Notes: generated from the sequence alone by a model not told the origin. 64,000 bases of DNA from Streptomyces flavochromogenes (GCF_000717595.1 NZ_JNZO01000025.1:124001-188000), one strand, 5' to 3'. Shown: positions 24,914 to 34,278, counted from the stretch's first letter. Program-made: numbers and translations.

Positions 24914-24952
24914 GGGTGTCCGGTCCGTGGGGTCACCACGGACCGGACACCC
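24914..24952. terminator. Perfect 17-bp bidirectional hairpin
   Basis: GGGTGTCCGGTCCGTGG (24914-24930) pairs completely with CCACGGACCGGACACCC (24936-24952) around GGTCA. It fills the space between the converging DUF3592-like gene and the EF-G paralogue and should stop transcription from both sides. Confidence 0.85.
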
Positions 24953-24957
24953 TTCAC

Positions 24958-26982
24958 TCAGCCGGCCTGGCCCCGGGGCGCGGGGGCGTACCCCGCCGGG
25001 CGGGTCGTGAAGGTGCCACGGCCCTGCGTGCGGCCGCGCAGGCGGGACGCGTAGCCGAAGAGCTCGGCCAGCGGCACCGTCGCCTCCACCACCGCCGTGG
25101 CGGAGCGGGTCGTCTGGTCCGTCACGCGGCCGCGGCGGGCCGCGAGGTCGCCGAGGACCGAGCCGACGGACTCCGCGGGGACGGTGACCGTCACGTCGGT
25201 CACCGGCTCCAGGAGCGTCATCACGCTCGCGCGGAGCGCCTCGCGCAGCGCGAAGCGGCCCGCCGTGCGGAACGCCATCTCCGAGGAGTCCTTCGGGTGC
25301 GTGGCGCCGTCCGTGAGCGTGACCCGGACACCCGTCACCGGGTGGCCGCCGAGGGGACCCTCGACCAGCGCGTCCCGACAACCGGCCTCGACCGCGCGGA
25401 CGTACTCCTGCGGGACCCGTCCGCCGGTGACGGTCGACGTGAACGCGAACTCCGCCTCCTCGGTGTCCGCGAGCGGTTCGACGTCGATGACCACATGGGC
25501 GAACTGGCCGGCTCCGCCGTCCTGTTTGACATGACGGTGGAGCAGCCCGGTGACGCCCTTCGCCACCGTCTCCCGGTACGCGACCTGCGGGCGGCCGACC
25601 GTGACCTCCAGGCCCCGGTCGCGCCGCAGCTTCTCCACCGCGACCTCCAGGTGCAGTTCGCCCAGACCCGACAGGACGGTCTGGCCCGTCTCCGGGTCGG
25701 ACCGCACGACGAGCGACGGGTCCTCCTCGGAGAGCCGGGCGAGGGCCGTCGCAAGGCGGCCGGTGTCCGTACTCCGGCGGGCCTCGACCGCGACCGAGAC
25801 CACCGGGTCGGCGGTCGTCGGCGGTTCGAGGACGATCGGAGCGTCCTGGGCGCACAGGGTCGCCCCGGCGCGGGCGCCCTTCGGGCCCACGACAGCGACG
25901 ATGTCCCCGGCGCGCGCCACGTCGACCTCGGTCGCACGATCGGCCTGGACCCGCAGGATGCGGGCGATCCGCTCGGTGCGGCCGCTGACGGCGTCGAGCA
26001 CGGTGTCCCCCTTTCCGATCGTTCCCGCGTACACGCGGACATAGGTCATCCGGCCGGTGGCCGTCGCGCTCACCTTGAACGCGAGCGCGGTGAACGGCGC
26101 CTCCGGGTCCGCCGGCACCTCCCCGCGTACCGGAGGCATGTCCGACGGCGCCGGGAGGTACGCGACGACGGCGTCGAGCAGCGGCTCGACACCCCGGTTG
26201 CGGTACGCCGAACCGCAGAGCACGACCACGGCCTCGCCGGTGAGGGTGAGGTCGCGGAGCGCGCCCCTGAGGGTCTGCGCCGAGAGCGCGCCCTCGGCGC
26301 AGAACTCCTCCAGGGCACCCGGATGGAGCTCCGCCACGGTCTCCTCCAGGTGTCGCCTGCGGTGACGGGCCTCGTCCTGGAGGTCGTCGGGGACCGGCTG
26401 GTCGGCGTACGTGTCGGCGCCGTCGGCCCACACGTACGCCCGCATGCCGACCAGGTCCACGACGCCGGTGAAGCCGTCCTCGCGCCCGATGGGGAGCTGG
26501 ACCGGCAGCGGCACGGTACCGAGACGGGTCCGGATCGACTCCACGGCGCTGTCGAGCTCCGCGCCCGCGCGGTCCAGCTTGTTGACGAACGCGATGCGCG
26601 GCACGCCGTGCCGGTCCGCCTGCCGCCACACCGTCTCGCTCTGCGGCTCGACGCCCGCGACGGCGTCGAAGACGGCGACGGCGCCGTCGAGAACGCGCAG
26701 CGAGCGCTCGACCTCGTCGGAGAAGTCGACGTGCCCCGGGGTGTCGATGAGGTTGATCCGGTGTCCGGCCCAGTCGCAGCTGACGGCCGCGGCGAAGATC
26801 GTGATGCCGCGGTCGCGCTCCTGCGGGTCGAAGTCGGTGACGGTGGTGCCGTCGTGGACCTCGCCGCGCTTGTGGGTGGCGCCGGTGAGGTACAGGAACC
26901 GCTCGGTGACGGTGGTCTTGCCGGCGTCGACGTGGGCGAGGATGCCGAGGTTGCGGACGCGGTCGACGAGGTGGGTACGCAC
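24958..26982 (-). CDS. Elongation factor G paralogue (ribosomal-protection/EF-G2 type)
   Basis: 674 residues, shorter than the roughly 700-residue housekeeping EF-G. GTPase motifs: G1 AHVDAGKT (17-24), G3 DTPGHVDF, G4 NKLD. Domain II, III and IV segments ([44 protein letters not shown]) are all present. EF-G has AHIDAGKT; the Val form is closer to TetM/OtrA-like proteins and to streptomycete EF-G2. No str operon surrounds it. It may be an alternative translocase or a drug-protection factor; sequence alone cannot separate these. GTG starts at 26982. Confidence 0.85.
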   Translation of the reverse strand: MRTHLVDRVRNLGILAHVDAGKTTVTERFLYLTGATHKRGEVHDGTTVTDFDPQERDRGITIFAAAVSCDWAGHRINLIDTPGHVDFSDEVERSLRVLDGAVAVFDAVAGVEPQSETVWRQADRHGVPRIAFVNKLDRAGAELDSAVESIRTRLGTVPLPVQLPIGREDGFTGVVDLVGMRAYVWADGADTYADQPVPDDLQDEARHRRRHLEETVAELHPGALEEFCAEGALSAQTLRGALRDLTLTGEAVVVLCGSAYRNRGVEPLLDAVVAYLPAPSDMPPVRGEVPADPEAPFTALAFKVSATATGRMTYVRVYAGTIGKGDTVLDAVSGRTERIARILRVQADRATEVDVARAGDIVAVVGPKGARAGATLCAQDAPIVLEPPTTADPVVSVAVEARRSTDTGRLATALARLSEEDPSLVVRSDPETGQTVLSGLGELHLEVAVEKLRRDRGLEVTVGRPQVAYRETVAKGVTGLLHRHVKQDGGAGQFAHVVIDVEPLADTEEAEFAFTSTVTGGRVPQEYVRAVEAGCRDALVEGPLGGHPVTGVRVTLTDGATHPKDSSEMAFRTAGRFALREALRASVMTLLEPVTDVTVTVPAESVGSVLGDLAARRGRVTDQTTRSATAVVEATVPLAELFGYASRLRGRTQGRGTFTTRPAGYAPAPRGQAG

Positions 26983-27045
26983 GGTGTCGTGCCTTTCGCT
27001 GCTGCTGGATGAAGACAGGGCAGCGCGATTCCCGTACGCGGACCG

Positions 27046-27177
27046 TCAGAGGGACGGCGGGAGCGTCACGGGTCGGCGATGGCGGGCGCGCAGCCGCCAC
27101 CGGCCGGAGGGAGAGGCGAGGATCACGTCGTACCGGGCACGGGAGGGGGACACGGCGACGGCACGGTGGCTGCGCAC
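27046..27177 (-). CDS. Small basic ORF upstream of the EF-G paralogue (43 aa)
   Basis: GTG at 27177 is preceded by AGGGGAGAAG at a proper distance, and the frame reads RYDVILASPSGRWRLRARHRR in its middle before TGA at 27046. It is Arg-rich and ends about 63 bases before the EF-G paralogue start. It may be a real small protein or a regulatory leader ORF of the kind found ahead of ribosome-protection genes. Evidence is limited to the ribosome site and codon pattern. Confidence 0.4.
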   Translation of the reverse strand: MRSHRAVAVSPSRARYDVILASPSGRWRLRARHRRPVTLPPSL

Positions 27178-27446
27178 GGTCTTCTCCCCTCGGTGGACGT
27201 CTCACGGCACACCGGTCGATGCGTCGTGAGACGTGAGTGTAGGGAGGGAGACGGGCCGGGCGACAGCGGTTTTGGCGGACGGCCCGTCGGCGGTGCCTGC
27301 ACCGGCGCAGGAGGGAACACGCGGCAAAGTACCGGCCAGAAGGGAGAGTTGGCTGTTTCTCCCCTGCCTCGTGACCCTCGGCAAGCGCTTAATGGTGGTC
27401 CCGCGCGCGCGGGGTGGAAGTGACCTACCGGACAACGGGGGAACGC
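27178..27446. other. Divergent intergenic region with a 10-bp inverted repeat
   Basis: Apart from the small ORF, 26983-27446 holds no gene I can support. ACGTCTCACG (27197-27206) and CGTGAGACGT (27225-27234) form a perfect inverted repeat with an 18-base spacer, 20-57 bases upstream of the small ORF on the minus strand. It could be an operator or a leader hairpin controlling the EF-G paralogue. The plus-strand side carries the GGGGGAAC ribosome site of the next gene. Confidence 0.4.
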
Positions 27447-28088
27447 ATGGACGCCACGGGACCCGCAGGACCACCGCCGCCGCCTGAGCCGCCGTCCGAG
27501 CCGCCGCGGGCGTCTTCGGTGCCGCCGCCGTCGCCCGAGCGGCCATGGGCGTCCTCGGCGCCGCCGCCATCGCCCGTGCCGCCGGTGCCGCGCCGGGACG
27601 GCACCCTGGTCCTCAAGGTCAGCCGCCGGATCCTGTGGGTGGGGTCCGCGGCCCTCCCACTGCACAACATCACCCGCGTCGAGGCCTTCATGCTCAAGCC
27701 CGACCGCGGCACGGTCTTCGTCCGGTTCCTGAGGTGGCTCCTCGTCGCCGCCCTGATCTATGCCGCGATCAGCTACGCGAGCGACGGCGAGGTCGAGGGC
27801 AACCCCGTTCTCCTCATCGTCGGGATCGCCCTGTTCCTGTTCCTCCTCAAGGAGCTGTTCCAGTCGCCGACGCCGGTGCTGACCGTGGAGACGGCCGGCG
27901 GCTCCACGGTGCTCGTGACCCTGCCGACCGTGAACGAACTGCTGGACATCGCCGGACGGATCGCGCACGCGATCGACAACCCGGAAGCCGAGTTCACCGC
28001 GGTCGTGCAGCAGTACAACAACACGAACAACTACGGCCCCGTCGTCAACATGAACGGCGGCCGGAACAACAGGGGGATCAACCTGTGA
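27447..28088 (+). CDS. DUF6232-like membrane protein with C-terminal NNYGPVVNMN motif
   Basis: 213 residues. Residues 1-50 are Pro/Ser-rich. Residues 53-87 (LVLKVSRRILWVGSAALPL, NITRVEAF) match DUF6232-like proteins, followed by membrane helices at about 95-111 and 120-137 and a beta-rich part. The last 21 residues (TNNYGPVVNMNGG, then NNRGINL) are Asn/Gly-rich and recur at the N-terminus of the next protein. GTG of the next gene overlaps this stop, so both are made together. Function unknown; the shared motif suggests the two proteins contact each other. Confidence 0.75.
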   Translation: MDATGPAGPPPPPEPPSEPPRASSVPPPSPERPWASSAPPPSPVPPVPRRDGTLVLKVSRRILWVGSAALPLHNITRVEAFMLKPDRGTVFVRFLRWLLVAALIYAAISYASDGEVEGNPVLLIVGIALFLFLLKELFQSPTPVLTVETAGGSTVLVTLPTVNELLDIAGRIAHAIDNPEAEFTAVVQQYNNTNNYGPVVNMNGGRNNRGINL

Positions 28089-28423
28089 GCGACACGACGA
28101 ACAACTACGGGCCCGTGGTCAACATGAACGACGGCCAGGGCAACGTCGGCATCAACTACGGAACCGTCGGCGGCGCCCCGGACGACCGGCTCCGCGCCGC
28201 CGTCGAAGAGCTCACCCGCCGCCTTGAGATCCTGCGGCCCCACCTCACCCCGGAACAGGAACAGGCCGTCGACGAGGCACTGCCCGAACTCACCCCCGAC
28301 CGCGCCGCCCTGCGGCAGCGCGGCCTCGTCCTGGCGTCGGTCGCCCAGATCGCCGCCGCCGTCGGCACGGTGGGCCAGCCCGTCGTGGACGCGGTGGGAC
28401 AACTGATCGCGCTGCTGGGCTAG
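28085..28423 (+). CDS. Small helical protein with N-terminal NNYGPVVNMN motif
   Basis: 112 residues from GTG at 28085, overlapping the previous stop. Residues 5-28 (TNNYGPVVNMNDG, then QGNVGINYG) repeat the C-terminal motif of the upstream protein. The rest is helical: an amphipathic stretch (35-66) and a hydrophobic C-terminus (VLASVAQIAAAVG, VVDAVGQLIALLG) that could insert in or associate with a membrane. The layout, a short Asn/Gly-rich N-terminal motif followed by a small helical domain, resembles effectors of bacterial amyloid-signalling pairs; this is inference. Confidence 0.75.
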   Translation: MSDTTNNYGPVVNMNDGQGNVGINYGTVGGAPDDRLRAAVEELTRRLEILRPHLTPEQEQAVDEALPELTPDRAALRQRGLVLASVAQIAAAVGTVGQPVVDAVGQLIALLG

Positions 28424-28459
28424 ACCTGCGCGGGTCGCTCCTCCGGCCTGCCCCAGGTC

Positions 28460-28876
28460 CTACGCGGCCAGGTCCGCCGGCTGGAGGAGGTCCCAGCGGT
28501 TCCCGTACAGGTCCTCGAAGACGGCGACCGAGCCATAGGGCTCGTGCCGCGGCTCCTCAAGGAACGTGACGCCCGCCTCGGTCATCCGCGCGTGGTCGCG
28601 GGCGAAGTCCTCGGTGTGGAGGAAGAAGCCGACCCGGCCCCCCGTCTGGTTGCCGACGGAGGCGGCCTCGGCGTCGTTCTTGGCGCGCGCCAGGAGCAGG
28701 CCCGCGTTCCCGAGGCCGCCGACCCCGGCCGCACCGCGCGGGCGGACGACGACCCAGCGGCTGCCGTCACCCCGGTCGGTGTCCTCGACGAGGTCGAAGC
28801 CGAGGGAGTCGGTGTAGAAGGCGATGGCCTCGTCGTAGTCACGGACGACAAGGGTCACAAGTGCGATGGACGGCAT
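28460..28876 (-). CDS. VOC family (glyoxalase-like) protein
   Basis: 138 residues with the paired beta-alpha-beta-beta-beta units of the vicinal oxygen chelate fold: LVVRDYDEAIAFYTDSLGFDLVEDT at the start and GSVAVFEDLYGNRWDLLQ at the end, where E121-type residues usually bind the metal. It could be a lyase, dioxygenase or resistance protein. TACGTT at 28883-28888 (minus strand) lies six bases before the ATG, pointing to a leaderless mRNA. Confidence 0.85.
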   Translation of the reverse strand: MPSIALVTLVVRDYDEAIAFYTDSLGFDLVEDTDRGDGSRWVVVRPRGAAGVGGLGNAGLLLARAKNDAEAASVGNQTGGRVGFFLHTEDFARDHARMTEAGVTFLEEPRHEPYGSVAVFEDLYGNRWDLLQPADLAA

Positions 28877-29070
28877 TACCCCAACGTAATACGCGGAAGC
28901 GGCAGGAATCTACCCGCGTCAACCCGTGTCGACCCGGGCACGACCCTTGCCCATGGGAGGGTCCGAACGAGGGTCCGGAGAGGGCCGGGGCGAGGGTCGG
29001 GGCGGGGGACGGGGAGCGGGAGCCCACGGCTCCGGGCGCACGCTGGGCCGCGCCCGCGGCCGGTGCGAGA

Positions 29071-29721
29071 ATGCCCCGCATGGACGCGCTGCAGTTCGAC
29101 CGCCTCGCCGCCCGGGCGCGGGCCCTCGCCGAGCGCCCCGGGGACGGCCGCCCGCCCCGCCGCATCCTCGGGCTCGCCGGAGCGCCCGGCGCCGGGAAGT
29201 CCACGCTCGCCGCCCGGCTCGTCGCCCGCCTCGACGGGCTCGCCGTCCTCGTCCCCATGGACGGCTTCCACCTCGCCCAGGCCGAACTGGAACGCCTCGG
29301 CCGGGCCGGCAGGAAGGGCGCGCCCGACACCTTCGACGCCGCCGGATACGTCGCCCTCCTCGCCCGGCTGCGCGCCCCCGCCCCCGGCACCACGGTCTAC
29401 GCCCCCGCCTTCGACCGCGCCCTGGAGGAGCCGATCGCCGGGGCGATACCCGTCGGCCCCGAGATCCCGCTGGTCGTCACCGAGGGCAACTACCTGCTGT
29501 ACGACGAGGGCGCCTGGGCCGGCGTCCTGCCGCTCCTCGACGAGGCCTGGTACCTCGACCTGGACGCCCGGCGCCGAGTCCCCCGGCTCGTCGAGCGTCA
29601 CGTGCGTTTCGGCAAGGACCGCGCCCGCGCCGAACGCTGGGTCCGGGACTCGGACGAGGCGAACGCCCGCCTGGTCGCCCGCGACCGCGACCGCGCCCAC
29701 CTCTTCGTGCCGATGTCCTAG
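29071..29721 (+). CDS. Nucleoside/nucleotide (PanK/uridine-kinase-like) P-loop kinase
   Basis: 216 residues. The P-loop is GAPGAGKSTLAARL at about 38-51, followed by VPMDGFHLAQAEL, FDAAGYVALLARLR, YAPAFDRALEEPIAG and VVTEGNYLLYD, which are typical of the uridine kinase/PanK-like family called YfdG/FruK-associated kinases in annotation. It phosphorylates a small molecule that is not known. ATG at 29080 (MDALQF) is an alternative start. The end overlaps the convergent amidotransferase-like gene by 4 bases. Confidence 0.8.
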   Translation: MPRMDALQFDRLAARARALAERPGDGRPPRRILGLAGAPGAGKSTLAARLVARLDGLAVLVPMDGFHLAQAELERLGRAGRKGAPDTFDAAGYVALLARLRAPAPGTTVYAPAFDRALEEPIAGAIPVGPEIPLVVTEGNYLLYDEGAWAGVLPLLDEAWYLDLDARRRVPRLVERHVRFGKDRARAERWVRDSDEANARLVARDRDRAHLFVPMS

Positions 29722-30500
29722 GCCCAGGCGTCGCGGGGCAGACGGGAAGGTGACGGCAGGCCCTGGAGGGCGTCTGTCGCGTGCCGCGCCGCCGCTGTTC
29801 CGAGGGCCCTGATCAGCGGGTGCGGACGGGTGCCGTCGCCGGCCAGTTCCGGCTGGAAGAGGGTCGCCAGGAAGAAGGGGTGCGAGGGGAGTTCGGCGAT
29901 GCGGACGCCGCCCTCCTCGTCCGCGCCCGTGAACCGCATGCCGTGCGCCCGCAGGGTGTCCAGGTGGCGGCTGTCGGGGCCGTAGTCGCAGTGGTAGCGC
30001 TCGGTGGTCCGCTCCGCGCCGAGGGCCTGCTCGGCGAGCGAGCCCGGGGTGACCCGTACGACTCCCTCGTGGCCCACCAGCGAGCAGGCGAGGGGCGCGA
30101 TCAGCAGGTCGCCGGAGTCGGCCGACGGGTCGTTCTCCGCGTGCGCCGCACTGGTCAGACCGCAGACGCCCCGCGCGTACTCCAGGAGCGCGTGCTGGAA
30201 CCCGCCGCAGGTGCCGAGGAACGGGATGCCGTCCTCGCGGGCCGTACGGATCGCCGCCAGCGCCCCCGCCTCGCTCGCGTACGGGCTCCCCGGGAGCACC
30301 CACACCGCGTCGAAGCCCTTCACCGCGCCGGGTGTCTCCGCGTCCCCGGTCGGGATCCAGTACGCGTCGAGGGCGAGGCCGTCGCGCTCGGCGAGGGCGT
30401 CGAGGAGGACGGGGATCCGGACGTGGGAGCGGACGTGCGGGGAGCGGTCGCCGACCAGGGCGATCCGAGGGGTGCGAGGGCGGGTGTTCACGCTGTTCAT
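29718..30500 (-). CDS. CTP-synthase-like glutamine amidotransferase domain protein
   Basis: 260 residues. It looks like the class I glutamine amidotransferase half of CTP synthase without the synthetase: nucleophile elbow FLGTCGGFQHALLEY, and the expected C-terminal His/Glu area SHPFFLATLFQPEL. Some relatives carry selenocysteine at the nucleophile; here the codon is an ordinary Cys. The ATG at 30500 was chosen because AAGGA is 8 bases upstream. Its substrate or partner synthetase is not encoded nearby. Confidence 0.8.
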   Translation of the reverse strand: MNSVNTRPRTPRIALVGDRSPHVRSHVRIPVLLDALAERDGLALDAYWIPTGDAETPGAVKGFDAVWVLPGSPYASEAGALAAIRTAREDGIPFLGTCGGFQHALLEYARGVCGLTSAAHAENDPSADSGDLLIAPLACSLVGHEGVVRVTPGSLAEQALGAERTTERYHCDYGPDSRHLDTLRAHGMRFTGADEEGGVRIAELPSHPFFLATLFQPELAGDGTRPHPLIRALGTAAARHATDALQGLPSPSRLPRDAWA

Positions 30501-30596
30501 GGGGACCATCCTTGGCGTCGCCACCCGTTCACGTCCAACGATGATCACTGCACTGCCCATCAGGAACGCTTATACCGGGCTGGATAGGGTGGCCGT

Positions 30597-31130
30597 ATGA
30601 CCACCGATCAGGAACCGTCCGACTGGGAGCACCGCGTCGCCGCCCTCTGGGAGCGGCTCGACACGTACGAGCCCGCAGACTTCCGCGCCCGTGTCGCCGA
30701 GCTCGCCGCCGAGCGCCCCGAAGACGACCCGGCCGCCCTCTTCGAACGCGGCGCCGCCCACGACTCCACCGGAGAGCCGGAGGAGGCCGTGCGCCTCTAC
30801 CGGCGTGCCCTCGACCAGGGCCTCACCGGACTGCGCCGCCGGCGGGCCGTCATCCAGCTCGCCAGCAGCCTGCGCAACCTCGGCCGCCCCGACCGCAGCG
30901 TCGAACTCCTCACCGCCGAGCGCGCCGTCCCCGCCGCCGAGCTCGACGCCGACGAGACCGCGCTCTCCGGCGCCGTCGACGCCTTCCTCGCCCTCGCCCT
31001 CGCCGACACCGGCCGCGACCGCGAGGCCGCCGCCCTCGCCCTCGGCGCCCTCGCACCCCTGCTGCCCCGCTACAACCGCTCCCTCGCCCACTACGCGCAG
31101 GCGCTCCTCACCGCCCCCGACGGGTCCTGA
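30597..31130 (+). CDS. Tetratricopeptide repeat protein
   Basis: 177 residues, mostly helical. Repeat-like helices include PAALFERGAAHDSTGEPEEA, VRLYRRALDQG, RRAVIQLASSLRNLGRP and DAFLALALADTGRDREAAA, consistent with three to four TPR units that form a protein-binding groove. TAGGGT at 30585-30590, six bases before the ATG, suggests a leaderless transcript. The LysR gene follows 19 bases later. Role unknown. Confidence 0.82.
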   Translation: MTTDQEPSDWEHRVAALWERLDTYEPADFRARVAELAAERPEDDPAALFERGAAHDSTGEPEEAVRLYRRALDQGLTGLRRRRAVIQLASSLRNLGRPDRSVELLTAERAVPAAELDADETALSGAVDAFLALALADTGRDREAAALALGALAPLLPRYNRSLAHYAQALLTAPDGS

Positions 31131-31149
31131 CGGGCCCGGCGCGCACTCC

Positions 31150-32031
31150 ATGGACCCGCACCTCCTCCGTACGTACGTCACCGTCGCCCGGCTCGCCTCC
31201 TTCTCCGAGGCCGCCCGCGAGCTGGGCTACACCCAGTCCGCCGTCTCCCAGCACATCGCCGCCCTGGAGGCCGACCTCGCGCTGCCGCTCCTCACCCGCC
31301 GGCCGGTCGCCCCGACCCCGGCGGGGGAGCGGCTCCTCGAACACGCCGGGGCGCTGCTGCTCCGGCTCGACGCGGCCCGTGCCGACCTCGACCGGTTCGC
31401 GGCCGCGCCCCGCGCCACCCTGAGCGTCGCCGCCTCCCCGCTCGCGCTGCACGCCCGTACCCTCGCCGCACTGCCCGCCACCGGAGTCACCCTGCGAGCC
31501 CTGCCCCGCGAGGCGGTGCCCGCCGCCGTCGCCACCGGCGAGGCCGACGCCGGGCTCGTCGACGGCATCGCCGCCCCCAGCGACCCGCTGCGGCTGTCCG
31601 ACGTCGCCCCGCTCGCCGCGACCGGCGTCGCCGAGGAGCCGCTCGCCGTCGTCCTGCCCACGACCCATCCGCTCGCCGGGCGCTCCGGGCTCCGCCTCGA
31701 CGACCTCGTCGACGCCCGCTGGCTCGACGCGCCCGCCGCCGGCCTCCCCCTCGACCGGCTGCGGGGCGCCCACGGCGGGCCGGCCGGACGGGGCTTCCGT
31801 ACCGCCTTGCGCTACGAGGGCACCGACACCCGCACCCTCGCCGCGCTGGCCGCCGCCGGTCACGGCCTCGCCCTGCTGCCCGCGCCGGTCGCGGCGGACG
31901 TCGCCGGCGCCACTGCCGTCCCTCTGATCGCGCCCCGCCTCGTCCACCGCACCGAACTCCTCCTCCCGACCGCCTCACGGGCCGAACCCGGCGGCCCGGT
32001 GGCCGAGTTCACCCGACGGCTCAAGAGCTGA
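31150..32031 (+). CDS. LysR family transcriptional regulator
   Basis: 293 residues. The winged HTH at about 3-60 (LLRTYVTVARLASFSEAARE, LGYTQSAVSQHIAALEADL) is clear, followed by a periplasmic-binding-like effector domain with GEADAGLVDG, EEPLAVVLPTTHPLAG and the late AAAGHGLALLPAPVA. The target is not evident. It follows the TPR gene and may be co-transcribed. Confidence 0.92.
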   Translation: MDPHLLRTYVTVARLASFSEAARELGYTQSAVSQHIAALEADLALPLLTRRPVAPTPAGERLLEHAGALLLRLDAARADLDRFAAAPRATLSVAASPLALHARTLAALPATGVTLRALPREAVPAAVATGEADAGLVDGIAAPSDPLRLSDVAPLAATGVAEEPLAVVLPTTHPLAGRSGLRLDDLVDARWLDAPAAGLPLDRLRGAHGGPAGRGFRTALRYEGTDTRTLAALAAAGHGLALLPAPVAADVAGATAVPLIAPRLVHRTELLLPTASRAEPGGPVAEFTRRLKS

Positions 32032-32080
32032 CACCGGCAGTCGCTACCCTGTGCGCAACGGCGACGGAAGGCGGGCGGGC

Positions 32081-33040
32081 GTGGGGTGGTTGCGACGAGG
32101 ACCCAGGCGGGACGGCGACGACGCACCGAGGGACCCCGGGTTCGCGTACTTCTCGCAGCGTGAGGCGGCGCTCTTCCGCGGTCGCGTCCGGGAGACCTTC
32201 GCGGAGCTCGGCCTGGAGGTCAGCGTCTACGCCGACCACGTCGTCGACGACAAGGGCCGCCGCTTCGGCCTCGGCAACCTCGCCGCCGTCTGCCACCAGG
32301 ACCGGCGAGGGCCCCGCGTCTGGCCCGGCATGATCAACCGTCACATCGGCCTGGTCGTCCGGGCCATGGACGGCCCGTCGGCGCTCGACACCCTGCCGCC
32401 CGAGCAGATCCGCTCCCAGCTCTACCCCCGGGTCGTCAGCGGTGACGGCATCGACGCCGCCGCCTTCGGCTACGCGCGGACCGTCGCCCCCGGCCTGTAC
32501 GAGATCCTCGCCCTCGACCTGCCGGAGAGCGTCATGATGCTCACCGACGACGCGCTCGAACGGCTCGGCGACCACGCCCAGCTGCGCGACCGGGCCCTGC
32601 GCAATCTGCGCGGGCTGCCCGTCGAGGAGCACGAGACCGTTCGCGACGCCGACGGCATGTGCTTCGAGATCATCCTCGGCGACTCCTTCTACACCGCGAG
32701 CCGCGTCCTCGACCTGGAGGGCGTCGCCCGACGGGTCACCGGGGCGCCGCTCGGCGAGCACGGCGCCCTGGTCGCGATGCCGTTCCGGCACCAGCTCGCC
32801 TTCCACCCCATCCGGGACACCTCGATCATCCCGGCCCTCGGCGCGATGGCCTCCTTCGCCGCCTCCGGGTACGAGGACACGCCGGGCGCCATCAGCCCGT
32901 ACGTCTTCTGGTGGCGCGGCGGCACGCTCACCCAGCTCAGTGAGCACGACGAGGAGCGGGGGGACCTGCGGATCGTCGTCGGCGACGAATTCCAGGAACT
33001 CCTGGAACGGCTGATCGCCCAGGGCCCGGACCCGCGCTGA
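32081..33040 (+). CDS. Conserved hypothetical protein (DUF1444-like)
   Basis: 319 residues from GTG at 32081, chosen because GGAAGG is 9 bases upstream. A TACCCT box at 32045-32050 implies a transcription start near 32057, which excludes GTG at 32051. The sequence is soluble and mixed alpha/beta (YFSQREAALFRGRVRETFAEL, RFGLGNLAAVCHQDRRG, MPFRHQLAFHPI). It looks like a conserved streptomycete family of unknown function, possibly related to DUF1444. Confidence 0.65.
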   Translation: MGWLRRGPRRDGDDAPRDPGFAYFSQREAALFRGRVRETFAELGLEVSVYADHVVDDKGRRFGLGNLAAVCHQDRRGPRVWPGMINRHIGLVVRAMDGPSALDTLPPEQIRSQLYPRVVSGDGIDAAAFGYARTVAPGLYEILALDLPESVMMLTDDALERLGDHAQLRDRALRNLRGLPVEEHETVRDADGMCFEIILGDSFYTASRVLDLEGVARRVTGAPLGEHGALVAMPFRHQLAFHPIRDTSIIPALGAMASFAASGYEDTPGAISPYVFWWRGGTLTQLSEHDEERGDLRIVVGDEFQELLERLIAQGPDPR

Positions 33041-33114
33041 GCGGTCGCGGGCCCGGTCGTCGCCCGGCAGGATGCTGTACGTCCAGGATGCAGCGGAGCC
33101 GAGAAGGAGACCCC

Positions 33115-34278
33115 ATGTCGAGCACCCCCGCCCCCGAAGCGGCCGAGGAGCGCGGCGAGACCCCCGTTCCGTTCATCGCGGACGACTACCGGGCCCGGAT
33201 GGCCCGCGCCGCCGCGTCCGCCGCCGACGCCGGACTCGCGGGCGTGATCGTCGCCCCGGGCCCCGACCTCGTCTACCTCACCGGCTACCAGCCCACCGCG
33301 ATCACCGAGCGGCTGACCGCCCTCGTCATCGCCCCCGGACAGGAACCGGTCCTCGTCGTCCCGACCCTGGAGGCCCCCGACGCCGAGAAGGCCGCCGGGG
33401 CCGCCGCCCTCACCCTGCGGGACTGGACCGACGGCAAGGACCCGTACGCCGTCACCGCGCCGCTCCTCGACGTCGACGGCAGGTTCGGCGTCAGCGACAA
33501 CGCCTGGGCCATGCACCTCCTCGGCCTCCAGAAGGCCCTCCCGGGGACCTCGTACGTCTCCCTCACCGAGGCCCTGCCGATGCTCCGCGGCGTCAAGGAC
33601 GCCCACGAGCTGGCCCGGATCGCGGCCGCCGGGGCCGCCGCCGACCGGGCGTACGGCGAGATCCTCGACGTCCGGTTCGCCGGCCGGAGGGAGACCGACG
33701 TCGCCGCCGACCTGGCCGCGCTGCTGCTGCGCTTCGGGCACTCGCAGGTCGACTTCACCGTCGTCGGCTCGGGTCCCAACGGCGCCAACCCGCACCACGA
33801 AGCCGGCGACCGGGTCATCGAGCGCGGCGACATGGTGGTCCTCGACTTCGGCGGCCTCAAGCACGGGTACGGCTCCGACACCACCCGTACCGTCCACGTC
33901 GGCGACCCCACCGACGAGGAGCGGCGCGTCCACGACCTCGTACGGGAGGCCCAGCAGGCCGGCTTCGAGGCGGTACGGCCCGGCGTCGCCTGCCAGGAGG
34001 TCGACCGGGCGGCCCGCAAGGTCATCACGGACGCCGGGTACGGCGAGTACTTCATCCACCGCACCGGCCACGGCATCGGCGTCACCACCCACGAACCGCC
34101 GTACATGATCGAGGGCGAGGAGCTCCCGATCGTGCCGGGCATGTGCTTCTCCATCGAACCCGGCGTCTATCTGCCGGGCCGCTTCGGCGTCCGGATCGAG
34201 GACATCGTGACGGCGACGGAAGAGGGCGCGGGGCGCCGCTTCAACAACACCCCGCACGAGATGGCGATCGTCGAGTAG
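33115..34278 (+). CDS. M24 family metallopeptidase (Xaa-Pro aminopeptidase type)
   Basis: 387 residues, with ATG at 33115 after GAAGGAGA. An N-terminal creatinase-like domain (1-140) precedes a pita-bread domain whose metal ligands are visible: D in VVLDFGG, D in GSDTTRTV, H in HRTGHGIG, E in FSIEPGVY and E in VRIEDIV. It probably removes N-terminal residues before proline or splits dipeptides with Xaa-Pro. It stands alone between an unknown gene and treZ. Confidence 0.93.
   Translation: MSSTPAPEAAEERGETPVPFIADDYRARMARAAASAADAGLAGVIVAPGPDLVYLTGYQPTAITERLTALVIAPGQEPVLVVPTLEAPDAEKAAGAAALTLRDWTDGKDPYAVTAPLLDVDGRFGVSDNAWAMHLLGLQKALPGTSYVSLTEALPMLRGVKDAHELARIAAAGAAADRAYGEILDVRFAGRRETDVAADLAALLLRFGHSQVDFTVVGSGPNGANPHHEAGDRVIERGDMVVLDFGGLKHGYGSDTTRTVHVGDPTDEERRVHDLVREAQQAGFEAVRPGVACQEVDRAARKVITDAGYGEYFIHRTGHGIGVTTHEPPYMIEGEELPIVPGMCFSIEPGVYLPGRFGVRIEDIVTATEEGAGRRFNNTPHEMAIVE

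Noticed and set aside
29718..30500. Selenocysteine in the amidotransferase-like protein
   Set aside because: Relatives are named (seleno)protein, but here the nucleophile codon is TGC and no in-frame TGA is present.
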